DNA from: Pedosphaera sp.
Lineage (GTDB): Bacteria; Verrucomicrobiota; Verrucomicrobiia; Limisphaerales; Pedosphaeraceae
Direction of reading: 5' to 3'
NCBI GenBank assembly: GCA_028293465.1
Contig: JAQGOT010000594.1
Span: 1 to 5,395, forward strand
DNA length: 5,395 nt
Shown here: positions 1 through 5,031 of the stretch, piece by piece
Position numbering within the stretch: the first letter of the stretch is position 1
Layout: every line of letters starts with the position of its first letter
The notes under the pieces: model-generated
Databases searched by the model: none
What the model was told of the DNA's origin: nothing
Seen by the model: only the letters and a program-made list of their open reading frames with translations
Program-made: the position numbers and the translations under genes

Positions 1-240
1 CTCTATCGTGGGGACTTCATGCTGAGGGCGTTTCTGTTGTTCCTTGCCTGTGTCGCCGTCATGGTCGCCACCACCTTCCTGCTCCCTGAACCCTTGAAAG
101 CCGAAGCCAGATTGCTCGTCTGGGAGAGCTGGCGGGAGCCGTTGCGCGGGGAAGCGGGTGGCCGTGGCTTCGGCAACTATCGGCTGCTCACCGGCGGCGT
201 GCTGGTGGCGTTCGCCGTGCTCTACCTTGTTTTCCGCTAA
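1..240 (+). CDS. C-terminal end of a probable sodium:solute symporter (SSS family), truncated by the window edge
   Basis: The frame is open from base 1 to a TAA at 238-240, so the Met at position 19 is probably internal and the gene begins upstream. The visible 79 residues hold two hydrophobic segments: about residues 7-28, from MLRAFLLF to the TTFLLP stretch, and the last 20 residues, ending LYLVFR. Between them is a polar loop with WREPLRGEAGG and a GNYR just before the final helix. This arrangement is, from memory, typical of the last two membrane helices of SSS-family (SGLT/PutP-like) permeases in Verrucomicrobiota and Planctomycetota. If correct, the protein imports a sugar or sugar acid with sodium across the inner membrane. 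It lies 19 bases upstream of a mutarotase-family gene, which fits a sugar-uptake operon. A free-standing 73-residue two-helix protein starting at 19 is the alternative; the open frame above it argues against this. Confidence 0.6.
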   Translation, partial: LYRGDFMLRAFLLFLACVAVMVATTFLLPEPLKAEARLLVWESWREPLRGEAGGRGFGNYRLLTGGVLVAFAVLYLVFR

Positions 241-259
241 TCAGCCCACCTTACGAACC

Positions 260-661
260 ATGAAAACCGCCCTCTGCCTCCTGTTCGCTGTGTTGCTTGC
301 CGGTTGCGCCACGCCAACCGCGCCGCAACGTTACGCCTGGATCACCGGCCTCAAGACCGATCAGGCCGCGCGCTACGAAGGACTTCACGCGCATCCCTGG
401 CCGGGCGTGAACAAAATGATCAAGGAATGCCATATCCAGAACTTTTCCATCCATGAACGTGAAATCAATGGCCGGCTCTACCTGTTTGCTTATCTCGAAT
501 ACACCGGCAAGGATTTCGATGCCGACATGAAGCGGATGGCCGCCGATCCCGAAACCCAACGCTGGTGGAGGGAAACCGATCCCTGCCAGTCCCCCTTCCC
601 GGACGCCGCTGCGAAGGGGAAAATCTGGTCGGACACGAAGGAGGTCTATTTTCTGCCATGA
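260..661 (+). CDS. L-rhamnose mutarotase (RhaM/DUF718) family protein with a lipoprotein signal peptide
   Basis: A 133-residue protein. E. coli RhaM interconverts the alpha and beta anomers of L-rhamnose in the cytoplasm, and relatives act on L-fucose. The mature part matches RhaM along its length from memory. It has RYEGLHAHPWPGV at residues 38-50, where H43 aligns with the catalytic His22 of E. coli RhaM. It also has IQNFSIHE (59-66), LFAYLE (75-80), QRWW (100-103) and a C-terminal EVYFLP that matches the RhaM ending EVFYLP. Unlike E. coli RhaM, it starts with a short signal peptide (K2, hydrophobic 4-12) and a lipobox L13-A14-G15-C16. The residue after Cys is Ala, not Asp, which favours the outer membrane under the E. 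coli sorting rule. I chose ATG 260 over upstream starts because it gives the signal peptide and does not overlap the preceding gene. There is no clear Shine-Dalgarno. Its stop overlaps the next start (ATGA 658-661), so translation is probably coupled to the dehydrogenase. The family call is firm; the substrate and mutarotase activity are inferred. Confidence 0.85.
   Translation: MKTALCLLFAVLLAGCATPTAPQRYAWITGLKTDQAARYEGLHAHPWPGVNKMIKECHIQNFSIHEREINGRLYLFAYLEYTGKDFDADMKRMAADPETQRWWRETDPCQSPFPDAAAKGKIWSDTKEVYFLP
638..644 (+). promoter_or_regulatory. Strong Shine-Dalgarno that supports the dehydrogenase start at 658
   Basis: AAGGAGG lies inside the 3' end of the mutarotase gene, 13 bases before ATG 658. 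The spacing is a little long. It is still the only near-perfect Shine-Dalgarno I see in this block, and it supports ATG 658 over the longer in-frame start at 565, which would overlap the upstream gene by almost 100 bases. Confidence 0.6.
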
Positions 662-1434
662 GCGCCCTGCTGCTGAAGGACAAAGTCATCTTCCTCACCG
701 GCGGTTCGACTGGGATCGGCAGGGATTGCGCGAAGGCTTACGCCGCCGAAGGGGCGCGGGTCGTCATCGTCGCGCACGACAAGCAGACCGTGGCCCAGAC
801 CGCCGCCGAACTCGGCTCAGATCATCTTGGGCTGGTCTGCGACGTCTCCCGCAACGAAGAGGTGAGCATCGCGGTTGAAAAGGCTCTGGCGCATTACGGC
901 AGGTTGGATGCCGTCCACAACAACGCCGGCATCGCCACACCATCGAAACCGATTCATGAAACGACCGACACCGAGTGGAGCGCGTTGTTCAACACCAATT
1001 TGAAAAGCGTTCTCCACACGACCCGCCACGCATTCGCCGCCCTGGTGGCGAGCAAAGGCTGCATCCTGAACACGTCGAGTCTGGTGGGGATCATCGGTCA
1101 GGAAATTCACGCGGCTTATACCGCAACGAAAGGCGGGATGAACGCCCTCACAAAGTCCATGGCCCTTGATTATGCCAAATACGCCATCCGTGTGAACGCG
1201 GTCTGTCCCGCCGGCACCTGGACGCCCATGCTCCGCAAGTGGTGCGCCGAACAACCCGACCCGGGTTCCGTGGAGCGCTACCTTGATGAAATTCATCCGC
1301 TCGGGTACTGCCCGGAAGGCTCGGCCATCGCGGACGCGTGCGTTTTTCTGCTCTCGAACAAGGCGCGCTTCGTCACGGGTCACATCATGCACGTCAGCGG
1401 CGGCGCCGAACTCGGCTACCGGAGATTTCTCTGA
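658..1434 (+). CDS. Short-chain dehydrogenase/reductase (classical SDR), probably sugar or sugar-acid dehydrogenase
   Basis: A 258-residue, full-length classical SDR. The Rossmann cofactor motif TGGSTGIG is at 14-21, followed by D62-V63 for adenine contact and NNAG at 88-91. The catalytic tetrad reads N114, S141, Y154 and K158 (in N-T-S-S and Y-T-A-T-K). After it comes NAVCPAGTWTPM, a variant of the N-x-V-x-P-G motif, and a typical C-terminal end VTGHIMHVSGGAEL. Classical SDRs oxidise or reduce a hydroxyl using NAD(P). It sits between a mutarotase-family gene and an L-fuconate dehydratase remnant. That makes L-fucose (or similar aldose) 1-dehydrogenase or 2-keto-3-deoxy-L-fuconate dehydrogenase the best candidates, as in the non-phosphorylative fucose pathway known from Xanthomonas. 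This assignment is context inference; specificity cannot be read from the motifs. The start overlaps the upstream stop by ATGA, and the next gene follows after 4 bases. The frame is intact, unlike the gene downstream. Confidence 0.85.
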   Translation: MSALLLKDKVIFLTGGSTGIGRDCAKAYAAEGARVVIVAHDKQTVAQTAAELGSDHLGLVCDVSRNEEVSIAVEKALAHYGRLDAVHNNAGIATPSKPIHETTDTEWSALFNTNLKSVLHTTRHAFAALVASKGCILNTSSLVGIIGQEIHAAYTATKGGMNALTKSMALDYAKYAIRVNAVCPAGTWTPMLRKWCAEQPDPGSVERYLDEIHPLGYCPEGSAIADACVFLLSNKARFVTGHIMHVSGGAELGYRRFL

Positions 1435-1438
1435 TCTC

Positions 1439-2164
1439 ATGATTCAAAAGGTTTCCACCCGGGACGTGCGCTATCCCATCGGCCTTGGGCACGGCAGTGA
1501 CGCGATCCATCGCGACCCAATTTACTCCTACGCCGTGACGCAACTGCATGCCGAAGATGGCCACACCGGTGTCGGCCTGGCCTTCACGCTGGGCGAAGGG
1601 AACCAGCTTGTTTGTGAAGCCGCAAGATTCTATGCGCAATGTCTCGTCGGCAAATCCATCGAGGAGATCATGGCCGACTTCGGCGCGCTGCAACACGCAA
1701 TGGCCGACGAACACCAGTTCCGCTGGCTTGGTCCGCACAAGGGCATCGTGCAACTGGCGCTCGCGTCCGTCACCAACGCCTGTTGGAATCTGTGGGCCAA
1801 ATCGCGCGGGATCACGCTATGGAAATTGTTGCTCGACCGTTCACCAGAGCAAATCGTCGCCACGCTTGATCTCTCGTAGCTGGAGGACGAACTTGGCGAG
1901 CCGCTGGCGTTGACGATTCTACGCGAGCAGTTGCCCACACGTGGGGAGCGCGCGGGCATTTTGAAAGCCGGCCATCCTGGTTACGGCACATCCGTTGGCT
2001 GGTTCAATTACGATGACCAGCAGGTGCAGGAGAATTGTCAACGGGCCATGGCCGCCGGCTTCACGGCAATGAAGTTTAAGGTGGGTTCCCGCGACCCGGA
2101 ACGTGATTTGCGCCGTGCGCAGGTTGTCCGCGAGGTGGTTGGCGATCAGGCTCGCGTGATGGTC
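1439..2164 (+). pseudogene. L-fuconate dehydratase (enolase superfamily) remnant: in-frame stop and missing catalytic C-terminal half
   Basis: The gene starts at ATG 1439, 4 bases after the dehydrogenase stop, with GGAG at 1421-1424. From memory it matches Xanthomonas L-fuconate dehydratase: DVRYP near the start, GSDAIHRDPIYSYA, RWLGPHKGIV, ACWNLWAK and TLWKLL. After 146 codons it hits TAG at 1877-1879, where the Xanthomonas protein has a Tyr. The same frame then carries on with matching sequence: PGYGTSVGWFNY, AAGFTAMKFKVG and REVVGDQARVMV. The catalytic K-x-K is present (K212 and K214 counting through the stop). After about 2164 the homology ends abruptly, just where the metal-binding D-A-N should follow. 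All three metal-binding acidic residues and the catalytic His of the barrel are absent, about 200 residues or more. A 146-residue capping-domain fragment might still be made, but it cannot be a dehydratase. L-fuconate dehydratase normally converts L-fuconate to 2-keto-3-deoxy-L-fuconate. Confidence 0.85.
1877..1879 (+). other. In-frame TAG within the dehydratase reading frame
   Basis: The codons read D-L-S-stop-L-E-D, where Xanthomonas L-fuconate dehydratase reads D-F-R-Y-L-S-D. A one-base change from a Tyr codon (TAC or TAT) would produce it. The family-like protein sequence continues in the same frame for about 95 codons, so this is a nonsense mutation and not a natural gene end. Confidence 0.8.
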
Positions 2165-2310
2165 ATAGAGCGCCTCCTCAAAGCCGCGAAGGCGCACGGA
2201 TTTGAGGTTTTCATCTCGCCTCACTATTTCTATCCCACCGACAAAGGATGGAAATTCAACGGACCACTCGAAGCCGAGGAGGCTGCCTCCGGGTATTTCG
2301 CTCGCAAAGG

Positions 2311-2315
2311 CCCCC
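2311..2315 (+). other. Frameshift at a C run in the hydrolase remnant (apparent one-base insertion)
   Basis: The upstream frame reads A-R-K-G-P-L and then leaves the family sequence, ending at TGA 2348-2350. Removing one C from the five-C run restores G-P-L-N-L-D-G-L-A-R, which joins the downstream frame. Polymerase slippage, or a sequencing error in the homopolymer, would both explain it. Confidence 0.75.
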
Positions 2316-2598
2316 TTGAATCTCGATGGCCTCGCACGCTCTGGCGCTGACTGGCTGGAGCGTTTCAGGCCCTACATCGAGGACGGCAAAACCATCGTTG
2401 CCGCGCCCCATCGGGTGTGGGGGCCGGAGACCAACGACCTCATTCTGCAACTGCGGAAACGGAAGATCACCCAGATCATTCTTGGCGGGATGCTAGCCAA
2501 CATGCGCGTCGAATCTCACCTGCGCGAATTGTTGGAGCAAGGTTTTGAGGTGGCCGTTGTAAAAGACGCGACGGCGGCACCAAAACACCCGGAATGGG

Positions 2599-2602
2599 GT
2601 AT
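2599..2602 (+). other. Second frameshift in the hydrolase remnant (apparent one-base deletion)
   Basis: The frame in use reads H-P-E-W-G up to the GGT ending at 2600. The family sequence resumes in another frame as G-Y-T-A-A-L-I-N-Y. Inserting one G between 2600 and 2601 would give E-W-G-D-G-Y-T-A-A-L, the expected family sequence. The lesion is not in a long homopolymer, so it is less easily dismissed as a read error. Confidence 0.7.
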
Positions 2603-2794
2603 GGCTATACGGCCGCGCTCATTAACTACGCATTTCTCGCACACGCCGTCCTGACCATGGACGAAGCGGCCAAGGCGATGGACCACCATTTTTCAAACCT
2701 GCCCCAACTACCGATCTGGCGTATTCAGCTCCAGGAATACAATGGAAGAAAGCGGATACTTCTCCGGTCAGCGAAGGCACCCTCACCCCTTTAA

Positions 2795-2918
2795 GTAACA
2801 GCAACCTTCAGCGCCATCATGGACCTCCACCATCGGGTTCACTACGCCCACCCGCTTGAGGGAATCAAATAAGGATGATGTGTGATTGCGTGGTATCTCT
2901 CCCAGCTCCTTTTGCAGC
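2795..2918. other. Gap between converging gene blocks, no clear terminator
   Basis: The plus-strand remnant ends at 2794 and the minus-strand operon ends at 2919. I looked for a GC-rich hairpin with a T run on either strand and saw none. The only inverted match is a weak 4-base AGCT pair around 2909-2924. A 17-codon ATG-to-TAA stretch at 2819-2872 has no recognisable similarity and no ribosome binding site. The gap may be decayed coding sequence. Confidence 0.5.
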
Positions 2919-3455
2919 TTATTTCTCAGGCGGTTTGGTGCCCTGGAGCTTTTCCACGCGTTGGACCAGTTCGTTGTACTTGCTGACGAGGTTGTTACGC
3001 TCCTTCACGCTGTCGTTGAACTTCCTGACAAATTCATCGCGTTGGGTAACGAGCTCTTTGATGGATTCGTTTTGCTTGGTGACGCCGTCGTAGGCCTCTT
3101 TTAACTTTGCTTCCAGGGTTGCGACGCCATTCTTGTATTCGGTGTTTTGATTGGCCAATGCTTCGTTGGTCAACTCGAGTTTTGTCAGTTCACGTTTTTG
3201 GTTGAGCACGAGGAGGTCGTTGGTTTTGATCGTCTCCTTCAACCCGGCGAGGTGGCCATCCATTTGCGCGATTTGCCGGTCCATGGTCTTGATGGAATTG
3301 GTGTAATCCTGGATCGCGGCTGATTTTTCGTAGATGAGCTGGTTCAAACTTTCGATCCGGGTGTGTTGGACTGTCTGGCCGTACCACTGCCAGGCGCACA
3401 GGGCGCAGAGGCCGAACGCGAGGGCGATGAGCAGGTTTTGGTGAAGGTTTTTCAT
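2919..3455 (-). CDS. Membrane-anchored coiled-coil protein of unknown function, end of the TonB/ExbBD operon
   Basis: A 178-residue protein I do not recognise. It starts MKNLHQNLLIAL with one hydrophobic segment (about residues 8-25, containing C17 and C20). Almost all the rest (about 32-170) is rich in Glu, Lys, Gln, Asn and Leu, with few Gly or Pro and heptad-like hydrophobic spacing (for example LKETIKTNDLLVLNQKRELTK). This predicts a long parallel coiled coil, ending in a short tail TKPPEK. The topology is probably N-terminus in and coiled coil in the periplasm, like TonB and ExbD. The start lies 7 bases after the second exbD stop, so the gene is almost certainly co-transcribed with the motor genes and probably translationally coupled. 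A role as a periplasmic spacer or partner for the TonB motor is inference from position. No lipobox or enzymatic motif is visible. Confidence 0.75.
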   Translation of the reverse strand: MKNLHQNLLIALAFGLCALCAWQWYGQTVQHTRIESLNQLIYEKSAAIQDYTNSIKTMDRQIAQMDGHLAGLKETIKTNDLLVLNQKRELTKLELTNEALANQNTEYKNGVATLEAKLKEAYDGVTKQNESIKELVTQRDEFVRKFNDSVKERNNLVSKYNELVQRVEKLQGTKPPEK

Positions 3456-3462
3456 GGTGAAA

Positions 3463-3882
3463 TCAGGGTTGCCCGGGCGCGGCTTTGACGGAGATGGCGA
3501 CGCGTTCGATGCCCGCCCGTTTCACGAAGTCCAGCACGTAGATGATGGAGCCATGCGTGGCGTCCCGGGTGCCGGTGATGTAAACGGGCAGGTTGGTGCT
3601 GAGCTGGTGGCGGTTGGTCAGGAGCGTGAGCAAATCGGGGAACGAGATGGGCTGTTTGTCCGCCGCGACCTGGCCGTTCTTGTCCACGGTCAGATTGATG
3701 ATGTCGGGCTTGGCGGTGGAAGTGGCGAGCGTGGCGGTGGGCAGGCTGGCTTTGAGCGTGCGGACTTTTTGCATTTGCAGGCTGACCATCATGAAGGAGG
3801 CGAGCAGGAAGAACATGATGTCGATCAGCGGGATGATTTCGAGGCGCGTTCTTCGACGCGGGATGGGCGAGCGGATTTTCAT
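3463..3882 (-). CDS. exbD: ExbD/TolR-type biopolymer transport protein, second copy
   Basis: A 139-residue protein of typical ExbD length. ExbD is the second stator part of the proton-driven motor that works TonB. A short basic cytoplasmic N-terminus (MKIRSPIPRRRTR) leads to one membrane helix at about 15-36, IIPLIDIMFFLLASFMM. D21 corresponds to the essential proton-carrying Asp25 of E. coli ExbD. The rest (about 45-135) is the periplasmic domain, with INLTVDKNGQV, LPVYITGTRDATHG and RVAISV matching the family pattern. Its ATG overlaps the stop of the first exbD copy by four bases (ATGA on the minus strand, 3879-3882). It differs from its neighbour mostly in the periplasmic domain, while the membrane helix is nearly identical, so the two are tandem duplicates that may form a heteromeric pair. 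The gene symbol is at family level. Confidence 0.9.
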   Translation of the reverse strand: MKIRSPIPRRRTRLEIIPLIDIMFFLLASFMMVSLQMQKVRTLKASLPTATLATSTAKPDIINLTVDKNGQVAADKQPISFPDLLTLLTNRHQLSTNLPVYITGTRDATHGSIIYVLDFVKRAGIERVAISVKAAPGQP

Positions 3883-4310
3883 GGCGTGGCTGCCGGTTGC
3901 TCTTCATTGCCGCCCACGGTAAAGGCCACCTTCTGCACGCCCGCACGCCGGACGGTTTCGAGCACGTCCACCATCGTGCCGTGGAGCGTGTCGCGGTCGC
4001 CGCTGATGTAAACGGGGAGATTGGTGTCGAGGCGGAAGCGGTTGCTTAGAACGAGGGACAACTCCGGCAAGGAGAGCGGTTTCTTTTCCAGCCAGACGCC
4101 GCCCGCTTTGTCCACGGCGATGTTTACCATGTCAGGCTTGAAATCCGGCCGGGCCCGGGTGGCGGAAGGCAGGTTGACCTTGATGTTCTGCGTCCGGTTA
4201 AGCTGCAGGCTTACCATCATGAAGGAAGCGAGCAGAAAGAACATGATGTCGATCAAGGGAATGATCTCGATCCGCGAATGTTTGCGGCGGATGGGAGAGG
4301 GTAATTTCAT
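3879..4310 (-). CDS. exbD: ExbD/TolR-type biopolymer transport protein, first copy
   Basis: A 143-residue ExbD with the same plan as its downstream neighbour: basic N-terminus (MKLPSPIRRKHSR), membrane helix at about 15-36 with IEIIPLIDIMFFLLASF, and the proton-relay Asp at D21. The periplasmic domain runs from about 45, with VNIAVDKAGGV, LPVYISGDRDTLHG and KVAFTV, and ends in a tail NEEQPAATP. The gene begins 24 bases after the exbB stop and ends inside the start of the second exbD copy. Within the motor, ExbD dimers sit in the pore of an ExbB pentamer and bind TonB in the periplasm (known for E. coli). An acidic-to-hydrophobic change in this copy or the other is not seen, so both look functional. 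Confidence 0.9.
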   Translation of the reverse strand: MKLPSPIRRKHSRIEIIPLIDIMFFLLASFMMVSLQLNRTQNIKVNLPSATRARPDFKPDMVNIAVDKAGGVWLEKKPLSLPELSLVLSNRFRLDTNLPVYISGDRDTLHGTMVDVLETVRRAGVQKVAFTVGGNEEQPAATP

Positions 4311-4334
4311 GCGCGTGGGCCGGCCTTTTGGCGA

Positions 4335-4988
4335 TCAGGGGCGGGCGGGCCTGCCTTCCGGCCGGGCGGAGCCATCCAACTTGCCGGCATTGACCATCAC
4401 CTCGACGTTGGTCGCGGCGGTTTCGAGCTCGAACTGCAACCGGGCCACGCGGCCGCTGAAATAGTTGTAGGGAATCAGCGAGATGATCGCGATGCCCAGG
4501 CCGCACGCCGTGGCGATCAAGGCTTCGCCGATGCCGCCGGTGACGGCCATGACGGACAACTCCGCGCTGCCGATGCTGAGGAACGCCCGCATGAGGCCGG
4601 TCACGGTTCCCAGCAACCCGAGCAGCGGGGCGAGGGTGACGAGCGTGTCCATCACGGTGAGAAAACGCCCGGCGCGTTCCAGTTCGATGCCGGCCGCCAG
4701 TTGCAGTGCGCCTTGCATGGAGGTGTGCACATGATTCAACCCGCGGTGAATCATGCGGATGACCGGGTCCTCGGACCCCTCGGAAATTCTGGCGGCCGCG
4801 GAAACGTCGGAGTTTTCCAGCGCCCCGAGGATCTGTTCCATTTTTTGCGGTTCGCGCTTGCGTTGTTCGCGCAGCCACCAGAACGCGCGTTCACCGACGA
4901 CCGCCACAGCCACGAAAGCGCAGATGAGTATCGGCCACATGATGGGACCGCCTTTGAGGAAGAATTGAACCACAATGTTTGCGAGCAT
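4335..4988 (-). CDS. exbB: ExbB/TolQ/MotA family proton-channel protein
   Basis: A 217-residue inner-membrane protein, the channel-forming stator of the TonB motor. Helix 1 is at about 15-34 after the GGPIMWPIL motif and ends in the conserved E33-R34. A cytoplasmic domain runs to about 108. Helix 2 (about 113-137) contains APLLGLLGTVTGL, with T128 equivalent to Thr148 of E. coli ExbB. Helix 3 (about 150-172) contains GGIGEALIATACGLGIAI and then PYNYF. Here E155 and T160 match Glu176 and Thr181, the residues linked to proton movement. It starts at ATG 4988, 43 bases after the tonB-like stop, in an AT-rich gap with no clear Shine-Dalgarno. The gene is followed by two exbD copies. TolQ is an alternative name for such proteins, but the adjacent TonB-domain gene and the absence of tolA, tolB or pal in view favour ExbB. 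Confidence 0.9.
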   Translation of the reverse strand: MLANIVVQFFLKGGPIMWPILICAFVAVAVVGERAFWWLREQRKREPQKMEQILGALENSDVSAAARISEGSEDPVIRMIHRGLNHVHTSMQGALQLAAGIELERAGRFLTVMDTLVTLAPLLGLLGTVTGLMRAFLSIGSAELSVMAVTGGIGEALIATACGLGIAIISLIPYNYFSGRVARLQFELETAATNVEVMVNAGKLDGSARPEGRPARP

Positions 4989-5031
4989 AAAATTAATGAG
5001 ATGGGAGCGGTGGAAGTTTCGTTTCGAAAAA
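4989..5031. other. AT-rich spacer between tonB-like and exbB genes
   Basis: This 43-base spacer is clearly richer in A and T than its surroundings and holds the short palindrome TTTCGAAA at 5022-5029. I see no convincing Shine-Dalgarno for exbB and no hairpin with a T run. A weak internal promoter is possible but not demonstrable by eye. Confidence 0.3.

Larger units (their letters stand above)
2165..2794 (+). pseudogene. Isochorismatase-like cysteine hydrolase remnant: headless, two frameshifts, nucleophile Cys replaced
   Basis: From about 2165 the dehydratase frame turns without a break into an isochorismatase-like hydrolase: IERLLKAAKAHGFEVFISPHYFYP, then KGWKFNGPLEAEEA. The N-terminal part of that family, with the D-x-Q-x-D-F strand that carries the catalytic Asp, is missing. 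At 2311-2315 an extra C in a run shifts the frame. Reading then continues as NLDGLARSGADWLERF, GKTIVAAPHRVWGPETND and ILGGMLANMRVESHLREL. In this last motif the nucleophilic Cys (C-V-E-S) is Arg, codon CGC at 2505-2507, one transition from TGC. At 2600/2601 a lost base returns the frame to the first one: HPEWG, then a partial D-G-Y, TAALINYAFLAHAVLTMDEAAKAM. Homology fades at about 2680, and the frame runs on through a tail without recognisable family sequence to TAA 2792-2794. Relatives hydrolyse amides or isochorismate-type ethers; the former substrate is unknown. With a broken frame and no visible Asp or Cys, it cannot be active. Confidence 0.8.

Noticed and set aside
817..1440. Long minus-strand open frame opposite the dehydrogenase
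   Set aside because: The plus strand carries all classical SDR motifs in order. The antisense translation has no family features and is typical of a shadow frame in GC-rich DNA.
1877..1879. Stop codon readthrough (or amber recoding) to make full-length dehydratase
   Set aside because: Even with readthrough the frame lacks the metal-binding and catalytic residues beyond 2164 and runs into hydrolase sequence and a frameshift. No recoding signal is evident.
2305..2320. Programmed ribosomal frameshift in the C run
   Set aside because: There is no slippery heptamer of known type or downstream structure that I can see, and the product would still lack the catalytic Cys and the N-terminal Asp.
2819..2872. 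Possible 17-residue small protein between the converging blocks
   Set aside because: It has an ATG and a stop but no ribosome binding site, hydrophobic segment or recognisable similarity. It is too short to support by eye.
2905..2930. Possible bidirectional terminator at the convergent junction
   Set aside because: The only inverted repeat is four bases (AGCT) with no GC-rich stem and no adequate T run on either side.
3452..4011. Other long frames over the second exbD on both strands
   Set aside because: They are His/Pro-rich or Gly/Val-rich shadows of two well-supported exbD genes.
4198..4878. A 226-codon minus-strand open frame rich in Arg, His and Gly
   Set aside because: It overlaps exbB and the start of exbD in another frame. 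The ExbB frame has membrane helices and conserved Glu and Thr residues, while this one has biased low-complexity composition.
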